A DNA stretch of 64,000 bases from Calothrix brevissima NIES-22 (GCF_002367995.1 NZ_AP018207.1:4949963-5013962); one strand, 5' to 3'; counted from the first letter of the stretch, positions 19,269-29,042 are shown. Program-made: numbers and translations. The notes: generated from the sequence alone by a model not told the origin.

Positions 19269-19349
19269 ATCAGAATAATGTATTCCTGAGCGAAGAACAA
19301 ATTAATATTAAAAGGTAAAGAAAGGAGTTTGGATCTTCTTTCTTTTTTT

Positions 19350-19580
19350 GTCAATAGTCAATAGTCAATAGTCAACAGTCAACAGTCAACAGTCAACAGT
19401 CAACAGTCAACAGTCAATAGTCAACAGTCAACAGTCAACAGTCAACAGTCAACAGTAAACAGTCAACAGTCAACAGTAAACAGTCAACAGTCAACAGTCA
19501 ACAGTCAACAGTCAACAGTCAACAGTCAACAGTCAACAGTCAACAGTCAACAGTCAACAGTCAACAGTCAACAGTCAACA
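19350..19580. repeat. Long STRR3 heptamer array (GTCAACA)n
   Basis: About 33 consecutive heptamers (231 bp) of GTCAACA, with GTCAATA variants at the left end and a few GTAAACA variants inside. No spacers are present, so it is not a CRISPR array. It lies between a plus-strand gene and the convergent debranching-enzyme gene. Confidence 0.95.
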
Positions 19581-19723
19581 GCTATAATGACGATTCTCGT
19601 AGGGGTGGGGTTTCCCCACCCTTCCAAGAATTTAATTTGACGTTTTAAATTGTTAGTAAAGAACACAGGATACAAGGACAAGAAGAAAAACAAAAATCAA
19701 GACTTGCCCCATGCCCTACTCAA

Positions 19724-22015
19724 TTACGCCTCAATCACTACTCGCAGATTTCCGCGTTTTTTGGCGACACGACAAGCAGTAGTGTTACCAGAACGCTCAA
19801 ATTCTAAATCAAGAACGGTGGTACCAACTTGCAAATTATGGAAGGATAAACGATTAATCGACTCTGGTAAAGCCGGATCGATAATCCGCAAGCAGTTATT
19901 TTGCGCATCTGGTACAAGATTTACCATCATTTGCAAGAGTTGGAAAACACTACCAGTAGCCCAAGCTTGAGGTGTACAAGCAACTGGATACTGTACGGGG
20001 GTGTTATCTCCGTTGCGTTCGTAACCACAAAACAGTTCTGGGGGACGAAAATATGGTTGCTGACTAGTCATATCAAACAAACCTTGGAATAATTCTAAGG
20101 CTTGATCGATTAAGCCAAGCGATCGCAATCCCATCGCAATGATGGCGTTATCATGAGGCCAGACTGAACCAATGTGATAGCCCATTGGGTTGTAAGCTGG
20201 AGATAAACTACTTAAAGTCCTTATTCCCCAACCATTAAACATATCAGGGGCGCGTAATCTTTCGGCAACGCTATAGGCTTTTTCTGGTGTAAAAATACCT
20301 AAATGCAAACAATGGCCGGGATTAGAGGTGATACTATCTACCTGCTTACCATCGCCATCTAAAGCTAAAGCGCAGAAATCTTGGTCTTCCATCCAAAAAT
20401 CGCGATTAAAGCGAATTTTGAGATTTTTGGCTTCTTCTTGCCATCTATCGGCTAAATCTAGCCGCTTTTTCATCCGCGCAATTTCTGAGAGGCGCATTTT
20501 CGCTGCATAAACATATGCTTGCACCTCACAAAGAGCGATCGCACCGTTAGCTAATTCTCCCTTATGGTCTACAATACAGTCGCCGGAATCTTTCCAACCT
20601 TGGTTAGCTAGACCGCGTTTAGATTTACGAGAGTAGCTTAAGTAGCTGGTTTGTTTACTATTGCGGTCAATCCACTCCATTGCTGCTAAGGCATTAGGCC
20701 AAAGTTGCTCTAAAGTTTCGCGATCGTTTGTCCAAGCATAATACTCTGCATAGAGCATCAGCCACAACGGAGTCGCATCAACTGTACCGTAGTATGGCGT
20801 ATGGGGAATTTCTTGACAGCGCGCCATTTCTCCCAAGCGCAACTCGTGTAAAATTTTCCCTGGTTCTTCATCGCGCCATTCATCTTCAACTTTACCTTGA
20901 TATTTCGCCAACAGCATTAGCGTTTCTTTGGCAATTGTGGGATTTAACATCAAAGTCTGGGAAGCTGTGATGATGGAATCTCGCCCAAACAGCGCCGAAA
21001 ACCAAGGTACGCCTGCTGAAACAGTCTTATATTTGCCAAAAGACTGACGTAACAAATACATATCTTGTTCAGCGCGTTCAATCACCCGATTGAAGATGCT
21101 TTTATCTGAACTAATCCGGGTAATTTGGTTTACCCATTGTTGTTCTTCTATTAACTCAGCCGCTTTTGCCTGTGGTAAGGTAATGGCGGCGCTGACGGTA
21201 GAACTGGGCTGATTATTGCGTAATAAATTTACCCGATAAGCTAACTTTTGGGTTTCGTGGGGAGTTAATTCTAACTGCCAAATTGCAGTGTAACCTTTAA
21301 AGTAATCTGGTTGGCGATGCTGAAATTGCAGCCGAGATTCCATGACTAAGCCATCCAAACCTTGATAAGCCATTGTCAAGGATTCATCCCGCGATAGTAC
21401 TGGCTGAGTTTGCACAGATGCAAAGCCATCGCCTTCTGTAGATGTACCATCTTCTGTTAAAGGTTCGACTAAGCGCAGCAATCTACCCCGTTTACCTCTG
21501 TCATAGCCGCGCACTTCAAATAAATCGACAAAATCGGCATCAAAGCTGATGCTGAGTTCAAAACTCACGGTAGTTGTGCTATAATTAGCTACTTCGATTT
21601 CTTCAAACAGTGCCCCGTTAAGTACCATTTCCCGGCGAATGCCTACGGTGTCAGGCCGCAGACGTTCATCAATTCTGGGGTTAGTACACAACACTGAGAG
21701 AGCGAATCCTTTTTCAGCTGTACTACTGAGTAGGATAGGCGATCGCCCTTCAATTTGTAACTCCAAGCGATTGAGAAATCTGGTATCACAGCAAAACAGT
21801 CCCATACTGGGGTTACCATCGTTGAGAGAACAGCCTGAAATGTTCCCCAGCGTGTCTGTCACTAAAAATAAATCGTCATCTTTTACCGTCAAGGTTGGTT
21901 GTGGTCTGTCACTGAGAACACAAGGCCATTCTGGTATAGGTAATTGTTCTGCGGGAATATAAGTTTTTCCATCCAGGAAAATTTTTTCCGGTGTCATTAG
22001 TATATCCGGTGTCAT
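19724..22015 (-). CDS. Amylo-alpha-1,6-glucosidase / glycogen-debranching-type enzyme
   Basis: The 763-residue cytoplasmic protein has an N-terminal beta-sandwich of the GDE N-terminal type (about 30-260, with GCSLNDGNPSMGLFCCDTRFLNRLEL) and a C-terminal (alpha/alpha)6-barrel (about 320-700). The barrel blocks GVPWFSALFGRDSIITASQ, GQGWKDS-like NQGWKDSGD, and GSVWPHDNAIIAMGL are characteristic of this family; the two acidic residues in GRDS and WPHDN are the likely active-site acids. Relatives trim alpha-1,6 branches of glycogen or act on related glucans; exact substrate is unproven. The start region is a tandem duplication of CTAATGACACCGGA, giving two possible ATGs (22015 and 21997) six codons apart. 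Confidence 0.85.
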   Translation of the reverse strand: MTPDILMTPEKIFLDGKTYIPAEQLPIPEWPCVLSDRPQPTLTVKDDDLFLVTDTLGNISGCSLNDGNPSMGLFCCDTRFLNRLELQIEGRSPILLSSTAEKGFALSVLCTNPRIDERLRPDTVGIRREMVLNGALFEEIEVANYSTTTVSFELSISFDADFVDLFEVRGYDRGKRGRLLRLVEPLTEDGTSTEGDGFASVQTQPVLSRDESLTMAYQGLDGLVMESRLQFQHRQPDYFKGYTAIWQLELTPHETQKLAYRVNLLRNNQPSSTVSAAITLPQAKAAELIEEQQWVNQITRISSDKSIFNRVIERAEQDMYLLRQSFGKYKTVSAGVPWFSALFGRDSIITASQTLMLNPTIAKETLMLLAKYQGKVEDEWRDEEPGKILHELRLGEMARCQEIPHTPYYGTVDATPLWLMLYAEYYAWTNDRETLEQLWPNALAAMEWIDRNSKQTSYLSYSRKSKRGLANQGWKDSGDCIVDHKGELANGAIALCEVQAYVYAAKMRLSEIARMKKRLDLADRWQEEAKNLKIRFNRDFWMEDQDFCALALDGDGKQVDSITSNPGHCLHLGIFTPEKAYSVAERLRAPDMFNGWGIRTLSSLSPAYNPMGYHIGSVWPHDNAIIAMGLRSLGLIDQALELFQGLFDMTSQQPYFRPPELFCGYERNGDNTPVQYPVACTPQAWATGSVFQLLQMMVNLVPDAQNNCLRIIDPALPESINRLSFHNLQVGTTVLDLEFERSGNTTACRVAKKRGNLRVVIEA

Positions 22016-23295
22016 TAGGCAACATTCCGTGTACAGGTCTAGATTTTCGTGTAGTCTTTAGCGTCAACAGGAAAAAAGTTCTAGTTGAGAAGCTTACCCA
22101 GAGATTTGAAGTAAAAAGACGCTCTAGCAAACTTAGTTAAGCTATTACAGCCAAAATCATACTGACACAATCTCCAAAAAAGGACAGCTATAAAATCTAC
22201 AGCAATCAAAATCTACGACTAAAACTGCCTATTTGAGATTTATAGTTAAGGCTGTCAATAGTTAAATATCGATTGTGTCAGAAGGTAAACCTATACTTTG
22301 TAAAGTTTTATTAAGCTGGCGTCAAGTCTAAATAACTGTGATTTTCCGTTATTTAGCGGATTATTTGGCGATTAATATATATTTACATGCAGATAGGTTA
22401 TTATATCCGCAGTTTATTTAATTTTTGGCATTAATAAATCTACTGGCAGATTATTTAAAGTTTACATTGCGGACTTTTGTCAAAAAATCAGGGATAAATC
22501 TGCTGACTAGAGAAAAAATTTGATTTTTTGTGATATTGCCTGGTGTAGTAATTGGCAATCATATAAATAAATTGAGTAATAAATATTACTTCAATAGATC
22601 GCCTAATAATATAAATTTATGTTGAGAAATAGTAGTTATTACCAGTTCAAAAAATTCAGCAAAAATTGAATGTGACAATGTATGATATAGTTTTTAATAA
22701 AAATTAAAACTAAATAATTAATTGATATAAAATGAAATTACAAACTATCCGATTTGACGCGAAATTTTATGAAATTTACGCTCATAAAATCCATAGATAG
22801 CAGGTATTATTAGCAGCAGATTCATGGATGCTAATCAGAAAATAATGTTTATAATTTAGATTTACCGACATTTACACAAAAGCAAAATGGGAATTGATGT
22901 CAAGCTGGCTACATAAATACAAAAATATCAAAAACTATAAGAATATTAGAAACGGTTAGACATAAAACTTAGTTAAAAAGCACCGTTAACTAATATATTT
23001 AATTGGCTGATGTTCAATTAATCGGCGATAATTGAGCGAGGATTACTCAAAAGTGATCTATCTGTAAATTTTTGATAGTTTTGTATTAAGCATAAAGCGT
23101 GCTTGTTACATGCAGGAGTAATCCTGTTTGAGCAAGTTGGGTCAAAGATTGAAGAATCTTCGCCCTTATAGGGCGGAGAGTGTCAAGATTCTTTACATAT
23201 TCCCATTGTCTAAATGACTTTAGAGTCCGTTGTAATTTGTACAATGCATCTGTGACTTGGATTGAGATCGAATTGGGCTTTTTATAACGACATTC
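22016..23295. promoter_or_regulatory. 1.28-kb AT-rich non-coding region with hairpins before the DICT kinase
   Basis: No coding frame or known RNA was recognised. Near the right end two inverted repeats are clear: CAGGA-GTAA-TCCTG (23112-23125) and a nested hairpin with outer arms AAGAATCTT (23152-23160) / AAGATTCTT (23185-23193) enclosing CGCCC-TTATA-GGGCG (23161-23175). They lie about 100-180 bp before the kinase start and may form a structured 5' leader. The gap is the longest in the window and divergently flanked, so it should contain two promoters. Confidence 0.45.
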
Positions 23296-25362
23296 ATGAG
23301 CATTTCAACTTCTGTGCTGAGTGATCTGCTACAGTTCCTCCCCTACCTAAGACCCCAGCTATATTTTAAGGCTTCGCTGACGGCGCTCTCCCATGCTATG
23401 GAAGACCAAGTTCTAGCGGCGACTTTAGAGCAGCCGTTGGTAATTGCGAGCTTTCAACGCGAGCGATTTTATCGTCAAGAAGCCCATCGCTACCAACGTT
23501 TGTCAGAGCGAAGTAACCAAATATACGTATTATCTGCCCCGGAAACAGATTTTACGAATAGCTCGGAATATTATGAAAAAGTAGCTTTTGAGCCAGATGA
23601 CGCCCTCAGCCAAGAATGGCATTTAGTCGTAATTGGTGATAATTATGCTACTTGTCTGGTATGTCGAGAAAGCCTGGGTTCTATTGCCAAGAATAAGCAG
23701 AATCCGGAAATGATTCCTAACTTGGATATGGATACAGCGCGGAGGTTTGAGGGAATTTGGACATCAGAACGAGGCGTGAGTCTCAAAGCTGCTCAATTAC
23801 TGCTAGAGAGAATTGTAATTTACAGACCAGATTTAGGGAAGAAAGTAGAAGCAGCACGCCAAAGATTTGGCATTGGGACGCCAAAAATTGCCTCAGATAC
23901 AGAGCAAAGCAGCAAATATGCTTGTGATATAGACACAGATCCGTTTGTGCAACGCTTGGTAACTTATCTGCAAGCTAGTCAGTATAAATTGCATAAAGCT
24001 TATCGTTCGATTACAGCCCAAGCACGGAAAGAACAGTTAATTAACTCAATTAGTACTGCAATTAGGCGATCGCTCGATCCGCACGAAGTACTGCAAATCG
24101 CTGCCCAAGAATTGGGACAACACATGGGGGCGGGACGTTGTTTAATTTACCGCGCCCAAGCTACAGACGCCCAAGCCATTATTGAACATGAATTTTTAAA
24201 TCCAGGGGTGTCATCGGTATTAGGGCAAACTTGGCAACTAGAGCAAAATAAACTATTTCAGGAAATAGTCAAACAAGGCGAGGGTGTGTGTGTTAGCGAT
24301 ACCCTAGAAGATCCTTGGGTGATTGATTCGCCAGTGTTATCAGCGATCGCTAAAAAATTTGATATTCGTTCTTGGCTGATTGAACCAGTATTTTATCAAG
24401 GGCGATTGCTGGGCATAGTCGAGTTACATTACTGCAATCCCTCACCCCATGAGTGTTTACCAGGGGAATTGGACTTAGTGAAAGCGATCGCTACTCAAGT
24501 AGGCGCAGCTTTAATTCAAGCAGAAGCCTACGCCAACCTAGAAGAACTCAATCAGCAACTAGAAGCCCTCGATCGCACCCGCAGCAACCTCATAGCCATC
24601 ACTGGACATGAACTGCGCACCCCCCTATCGACAATTCAAGTTTGCCTCGAAAGCCTCGCCAGCGAGCCAGATATGCCCCAAGATTTACAACAGGTAATGC
24701 TGGAAACTGCCCTGGCTGATTCCGAAAGAATGCGCAAACTAGTGCAAGATTTCTTAACACTTTCCAACCTAGAAAGCGGTCGCGTAGAATGGCATCCCGA
24801 ATCGCTGACATTACAAGAATGTATAGACTTAGCTCTAAGTAGAATGCGGACGCGCCCCACCATTGAAAAGCCGCCCGAAATTACCACGAATATTGCCGAA
24901 AACCTGCCTTTAGTCAAAGCTGACGGCGATTGGCTAGTAGAAGTCATCGCCAAACTCATAGACAACGCCTTTAAATTTACACCCTCCCACGGCGACATTA
25001 CGATTAGTGCCCTACGTAACGAAAAGCAAATGGTCGAAGTCACCGTAGCTGATACCGGACGAGGTATCGAACCCAATCGTTTAGAGATCGTATTCGATCG
25101 CTTTTATCAGGAGGAGGGCGCACTCCGCCGTAGCACAGGCGGTACAGGTTTGGGATTAGCAATTTGTCGGCAAATTGTCAATGGCTGGGGCGGAGAAATT
25201 TGGGCAACCTCCAAAGGCAAAGACAAAGGCAGCCAGTTTCACTTTACCGTCCCCATTGTCCAGAGCAGCCCAGAGCGGGTCAAGGGAGCAGGGGGAAGGG
25301 GGATAGAGGGGACAAGGGGGACAAGGAGGACAAGGGAGACAAGGAGGACAAATGACAAATGA
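23296..25362 (+). CDS. DICT-GAF sensor histidine kinase
   Basis: The 688-residue soluble kinase has an N-terminal DICT domain (about 10-180; DICT domains accompany diguanylate cyclases and two-component systems in cyanobacteria), with the W-HLVVIGDNYATCLVCRE block. A GAF domain follows (about 250-415), lacking any bilin-type Cys-His. HisKA has His438 (TGHELRTPLS) and the HATPase is complete (NAFKFT, DTGRGIE, TGGTGLGLAI). The last ~30 residues ([17 protein letters not shown]) are translated from a GACAAGG tandem array that has been taken into the reading frame, giving an unusual Arg/Thr-rich tail. Ligand and partner regulator are unknown. Psad follows on the same strand but with its own promoter region. 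Confidence 0.88.
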   Translation: MSISTSVLSDLLQFLPYLRPQLYFKASLTALSHAMEDQVLAATLEQPLVIASFQRERFYRQEAHRYQRLSERSNQIYVLSAPETDFTNSSEYYEKVAFEPDDALSQEWHLVVIGDNYATCLVCRESLGSIAKNKQNPEMIPNLDMDTARRFEGIWTSERGVSLKAAQLLLERIVIYRPDLGKKVEAARQRFGIGTPKIASDTEQSSKYACDIDTDPFVQRLVTYLQASQYKLHKAYRSITAQARKEQLINSISTAIRRSLDPHEVLQIAAQELGQHMGAGRCLIYRAQATDAQAIIEHEFLNPGVSSVLGQTWQLEQNKLFQEIVKQGEGVCVSDTLEDPWVIDSPVLSAIAKKFDIRSWLIEPVFYQGRLLGIVELHYCNPSPHECLPGELDLVKAIATQVGAALIQAEAYANLEELNQQLEALDRTRSNLIAITGHELRTPLSTIQVCLESLASEPDMPQDLQQVMLETALADSERMRKLVQDFLTLSNLESGRVEWHPESLTLQECIDLALSRMRTRPTIEKPPEITTNIAENLPLVKADGDWLVEVIAKLIDNAFKFTPSHGDITISALRNEKQMVEVTVADTGRGIEPNRLEIVFDRFYQEEGALRRSTGGTGLGLAICRQIVNGWGGEIWATSKGKDKGSQFHFTVPIVQSSPERVKGAGGRGIEGTRGTRRTRETRRTNDK

Positions 25363-25383
25363 CCAATGACTAATGACCAATAA
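25310..25383. repeat. GACAAGG array and TAATGACC heptamers at the kinase 3' end
   Basis: Short units GGGGACAAGG/AGGACAAGG (25310-25350), followed by AATGACC/AATGACT heptamers to 25383. The first part is inside the coding region of the DICT kinase, and the stop codon lies within the heptamer part. The same purine-rich unit fills the cphB-rcpB gap. Confidence 0.8.
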
Positions 25384-25406
25384 CAACCAAAAAAGGACTA
25401 AAAACT

Positions 25407-25424
25407 GTTACAGTCTATGACACG
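25407..25424 (+). promoter_or_regulatory. Possible HLR1-like element upstream of psaD
   Basis: GTTACAGT-CT-ATGACACG has one good and one poor HLR1 octamer with the right 2-bp spacing, 61-78 bp before the psaD start. RpaB activates photosystem I genes through HLR1 sites in this region in other cyanobacteria. The second half-site matches weakly, so this is tentative. Confidence 0.35.
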
Positions 25425-25484
25425 ATTGCAACACGATCCGTTTGGCAGTGTTAGGATGCCCTAAAAACGTTGAGAGACTACTTT

Positions 25485-25904
25485 ATGGCAGAAGCACTTT
25501 CTGGAAAAACTCCGCTATTTGCTGGCAGCACTGGTGGCTTGCTATCAAAAGCAGCAACGGAAGAAAAGTACGCTATCACCTGGACTAGCCCCAAGGCTCA
25601 AGTTTTTGAATTGCCTACAGGTGGCGCGGCTACTATGCAAGAGGGTCAAAACCTGTTGTATATTGCTCGGAAAGAATATGGTATCGCTTTGGGCGGTCAA
25701 CTCCGGAAATTCAAAATCACCGACTACAAGATTTACCGGATTCTGCCTTCTGGTGAAACCACTCTAATTCATCCTGCTGATGGCGTATTCCCTGAAAAGG
25801 TAAACGCAGGTCGTGAGAAAGTCCGTTTTGTGCCACGCAACATTGGTAGCAACCCCAATCCATCTGCACTAAAGTTTAGTGGTAAATATACCTACGACGC
25901 TTAG
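25485..25904 (+). CDS. psaD: Photosystem I reaction-centre subunit II (PsaD)
   Basis: The 139-residue protein is the stromal-side (cytoplasmic) photosystem I subunit that docks ferredoxin and stabilises PsaC. The sequence from [20 protein letters not shown] through [44 protein letters not shown] and the basic [17 protein letters not shown] patch is typical over the whole length. The ATG at 25485 is preferred to a TTG five codons upstream because it gives the conserved MAE N-terminus and normal length. It is followed by trpE on the same strand, an arrangement also seen in Synechocystis (slr0737-slr0738). Confidence 0.98.
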   Translation: MAEALSGKTPLFAGSTGGLLSKAATEEKYAITWTSPKAQVFELPTGGAATMQEGQNLLYIARKEYGIALGGQLRKFKITDYKIYRILPSGETTLIHPADGVFPEKVNAGREKVRFVPRNIGSNPNPSALKFSGKYTYDA

Positions 25905-25924
25905 GTAATAGGTACTGGGAACTA

Positions 25925-25958
25925 TTAGGGACTAGGGACTAGGGACTAGGGACTAGGG
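25925..25958. repeat. Heptamer array (GGGACTA)
   Basis: About five units of GGGACTA in the psaD-trpE gap, 20 bp after the psaD stop. A further STRR-type heptamer with a different unit. Confidence 0.8.
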
Positions 25959-26066
25959 GTGAGAGGTTGGAAAAGATTTTCTCCCAATCGTTTATCCTTT
26001 ATACTTAGTTCTCTATGCCCTATTCCCTATACCCCAATGTTCCAATCCCCAATCCCTCAGTAGTTT

Positions 26067-27578
26067 ATGATTTTCCCCGATTTTTCTGAATTTTCCCAAT
26101 TAGCTGCACAAGGTAACTTTGTTCCGGTATATCAGGAATGGGTAGCAGATCTCGATACACCAGTATCTGCTTGGTATAAGGTTTGTGCTGGTCAGCCTTA
26201 CAGCTTTTTGTTGGAATCGGTAGAAGGTGGGGAAAAGCTGGGGCGTTATAGTTTATTGGGCTGCGATCCGTTGTGGGTGTTGGAAGCTAGGGGTGAGACG
26301 ACAACCCAAACACACCGCGATGGTTCTCAGGAAGTCTTTGCAGGCGATCCCTTTACGGCTTTAGCTAATTGTCTGGAACCTTATAAACCAGTTAAATTAC
26401 CCCAATTACCACCGGGAATTGGCGGGTTGTTTGGCTTTTGGGGTTATGAATTAATTAATTGGATTGAACCCCGGGTACCTATTTACCCCCAAGATGAGAG
26501 AAATTTACCTGATGGGTTGTGGATGCAGGTAGATCACCTGTTAATTTTTGACCAGGTGAAGCGGAAAATTTGGGCGATCGCTTATGCTGATTTACGAGAT
26601 CCGCAAGTAGATTTACAAGCAGCTTATCAACAAGCAGGCGATCGCGTGACGCAAATGCTAAATAAGTTATCTCTGCCATTATCACCAGAGAAAACCCAAT
26701 TTGCATGGACGCCCCCTGGTAACAAAAAAGCAGCAGCAACAGAATATAACAGTAATTTTACGCGCCCAGAATTTTGCGCCAGCGTCCAAAAAGCTAAAGA
26801 TTACATCAAAGCAGGCGATATCTTTCAAGTCGTCATTTCTCAGCGATTATCTACAGAATATACAGGCGACCCCTTCGCCCTTTACCGTTCCCTGCGGCAG
26901 ATTAATCCTTCGCCTTACATGGCTTACTTTAACTTCCAAGATTGGCAAATTATCGGTTCTAGCCCGGAAGTGATGGTAAAAGCCGAACGCGATCGCGATG
27001 GAGAAACAATCGCCACAGTCCGTCCAATTGCGGGAACGCGCCCTAGAGGGAAAACTAGTAAGGAAGATGCGGAATTAGCCGAAGATTTGCTCCAAGACCC
27101 CAAAGAAGTAGCAGAACATGTCATGCTAGTGGACTTAGGGCGAAATGATTTAGGGCGAGTTTGTCAAAGCGGTAGCGTGAGAGTAGATGAGTTAATGGTA
27201 GTGGAACGCTACTCGCATGTGATGCATATAGTTAGTAATGTGGTAGGAAAATTAGCCACTGATAAAACAGCATGGGATTTACTTAAAGCTTGTTTTCCTG
27301 CGGGAACAGTTAGCGGTGCGCCCAAAATTCGGGCGATGGAGATTATCCACGAATTAGAACCAAGCCGTCGCGGGGTTTATTCGGGCGTTTATGGTTATTA
27401 TGACTTTGAAGGACAATTAAATAGCGCGATCGCCATTCGGACAATGGTAGTTCGCGATCGCACCGTCACCGTTCAAGCTGGTGCGGGTTTGGTAGCTGAT
27501 TCCGAACCAGAAAAAGAGTATGAAGAAACCCTCAATAAAGCTAGAGGTTTGTTAGAAGCGATTCGTTGTTTGCGTTAA
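26067..27578 (+). CDS. trpE: Anthranilate synthase component I
   Basis: The 503-residue chorismate-binding enzyme makes anthranilate from chorismate, the first step of tryptophan synthesis, with glutamine amidotransferase TrpG supplied from elsewhere. The N-terminal LLESVEGG block with LGRYSLLG is the tryptophan feedback site. The catalytic half has FQVVISQRL, NPSPYMAYF, GSSPEVMVK, the TVRPIAGTRPRG block, HVMLVDLGRNDLGRV and FPAGTVSGAPKIRAMEII. A PabB role (aminodeoxychorismate) is less likely because of the LLES block and overall length. It lies 162 bp after psaD on the same strand; read-through from psaD is possible because no terminator hairpin is visible between them. Confidence 0.92.
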   Translation: MIFPDFSEFSQLAAQGNFVPVYQEWVADLDTPVSAWYKVCAGQPYSFLLESVEGGEKLGRYSLLGCDPLWVLEARGETTTQTHRDGSQEVFAGDPFTALANCLEPYKPVKLPQLPPGIGGLFGFWGYELINWIEPRVPIYPQDERNLPDGLWMQVDHLLIFDQVKRKIWAIAYADLRDPQVDLQAAYQQAGDRVTQMLNKLSLPLSPEKTQFAWTPPGNKKAAATEYNSNFTRPEFCASVQKAKDYIKAGDIFQVVISQRLSTEYTGDPFALYRSLRQINPSPYMAYFNFQDWQIIGSSPEVMVKAERDRDGETIATVRPIAGTRPRGKTSKEDAELAEDLLQDPKEVAEHVMLVDLGRNDLGRVCQSGSVRVDELMVVERYSHVMHIVSNVVGKLATDKTAWDLLKACFPAGTVSGAPKIRAMEIIHELEPSRRGVYSGVYGYYDFEGQLNSAIAIRTMVVRDRTVTVQAGAGLVADSEPEKEYEETLNKARGLLEAIRCLR

Positions 27579-27599
27579 ACAAACCACGCTAGGAATAAA

Positions 27600-28496
27600 A
27601 TGACTAGGTTTCTCTACGATCAGTTTGCCAAAGATTATCTGACAGAATTATTACAACCTTTAGGGGAAATAGATACGAGTCGAAAAGTAGCGGCGGAAAT
27701 CCGCGAAATAGACGTATATTTCACACCGACAACCCAATTAACCAGCGATACAATAGAATTAGGGCTGCTAGGAAAACTTGCAGCTACACCTGCATTAATT
27801 GAACCCTTTAGAAATGCGGCGACAATTGCCGAAATTCGTAGTTGTTTAAATAAATTATTTGATATCTTTGCTGAGTCAAAGCGTCAATCAAAAGTAGAGA
27901 AAAAGCAAATTGCTGAATCAGATTTACCTAAATTGTGGATTTTGTCGCCAACAGCTTCTGAAGGGATATTAAATGGTTTTAGAACCAACTTAGATATAGA
28001 AAATTGGGGAGTAGGAATACATTTTTTTGGAGATTATTTCCGTACCGCAATTGTCGCCATTCATCAATTACCCGTTACCCAGGAAACACTATGGTTAAGA
28101 ATTTTAGGTAAAGGAAGAGTACAGCAACAAGCGATAGATGAACTAGAAGCACTTCCGCCAACAAATCCATTACGTGCGAGAGCAATCGATTTATTATTAA
28201 ATTTAAAGACTACATTGGAAGTTAATCAAAATATAGATCAAGAAGATAGAGAGTTAATTATGCGCTTATCTCCTATTTATGAACAAAAATTAGCAGAATC
28301 TAAACAAGCCGGAATTGCAGAAGGCGTAAACGCAGAACGTCGTCGAGTTATAGAAAATTTACTGCGCATTAGGTTTGGTGCTTTAAATGATGATTTAACC
28401 AGGATTATTGAACCTTTATCATTATTATCACCGGAAGAATTTACTCCTTTATTACTGCAATTATCACCACAAGAATTAATAGATAGATTTTTGTAA
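27600..28496 (+). CDS. DUF4351-type protein, Rpn/PD-(D/E)XK-like family
   Basis: A 298-residue protein of a cyanobacterial family with an N-terminal nuclease-like region (TRFLYDQFAKDYLTELLQPLG, REIDVYF; the E-x-D-x-Y-F core resembles a PD-(D/E)XK/Rpn fold) and a C-terminal DUF4351 region (RRRVIENLLRIRFG, EPLSLLSPEEFTPLLLQLS). Relatives are often multi-copy and linked to recombination or mobile elements; function is unproven. It starts 21 bp after trpE and could be transcribed with it. Its last ~90 codons are duplicated immediately downstream (28518-28835). Confidence 0.7.
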   Translation: MTRFLYDQFAKDYLTELLQPLGEIDTSRKVAAEIREIDVYFTPTTQLTSDTIELGLLGKLAATPALIEPFRNAATIAEIRSCLNKLFDIFAESKRQSKVEKKQIAESDLPKLWILSPTASEGILNGFRTNLDIENWGVGIHFFGDYFRTAIVAIHQLPVTQETLWLRILGKGRVQQQAIDELEALPPTNPLRARAIDLLLNLKTTLEVNQNIDQEDRELIMRLSPIYEQKLAESKQAGIAEGVNAERRRVIENLLRIRFGALNDDLTRIIEPLSLLSPEEFTPLLLQLSPQELIDRFL

Positions 28497-28517
28497 CGAG
28501 GATTCATAGGACTTACG

Positions 28518-28835
28518 CAAAATATAGATCAAGAAGATAGAGAGTTAATTATGCGCTTATCTCCTATTTATGAACAAAAATTAGCAGAATCTAAACAAGC
28601 CGGAATTCAAGAAGGAATTCAAGCTGGAATTCAAGCCGGAATTGCAGAAGGCGTAAATGCAGAACGTCGTCGAGTTATAGAAAATTTACTGCGCATTAGG
28701 TTTGGTAATTTAAGTGATGATTTAATCAGGATTATTGAACCTTTATCATTATTATCACCTGAAGAATTTACTCCTTTATTACTGCAATTATCACCACAAA
28801 AATTAATCGATAGATTTTTGTAACTAGAATTCATA
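28518..28835 (+). pseudogene. Tandem duplicate of the DUF4351 gene tail
   Basis: From CAAAATATAGATCAAG (28518) this segment repeats 28227-28508 with a few substitutions, through the stop codon and about 14 bp beyond it. It can be read from an internal ATG at 28551 as 90 residues, but lacks the nuclease-like half. Relative to the parent it has gained 36 bp coding GIQEGIQAGIQA, a small in-frame amplification of a GIQAG unit. Probably a non-functional remnant of unequal exchange; a short DUF4351-only product cannot be ruled out. Confidence 0.75.
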
Positions 28836-28980
28836 CTTATTTAAATAGCTTTTGCGGCATCTAGCAATCCCATCTAAGTGAAAATATTTTTTAATGAACC
28901 GCCAAGACGCCAAGTACGCCAAGGACAAGAGAAAAAAATGAGAATTAGTAAGTTTCAAAAATGATTACGGATTGCTATAT

Positions 28981-29042
28981 ATCAATATATTCTAGAGGGC
29001 ATGGCACTGCCATACCCCTACCATCTGTCGCATTCTTTTTTC
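28981..29042. repeat. Dispersed palindromic repeat, copy 2
   Basis: Uninterrupted copy of the AATATATTCTAGAGGGCATGG ... ACCATCTGTCGCATTC repeat, with the palindromic core GGGCATGGCACTGCCATACCCC and a T-run after it. It lies between convergent genes, where it could act as a terminator. Confidence 0.75.

Noticed and set aside
19350-19580. Possible CRISPR array
   Set aside because: Units are contiguous heptamers without spacers; the same class of repeat occurs at many gene ends.
25470-25484. TTG start five codons upstream in psaD
   Set aside because: The ATG at 25485 gives the conserved MAE N-terminus and the normal length.
28551-28823. Independent 90-residue gene
   Set aside because: It is the duplicated tail of the upstream DUF4351 gene and lacks the N-terminal domain, so it is listed as a remnant.
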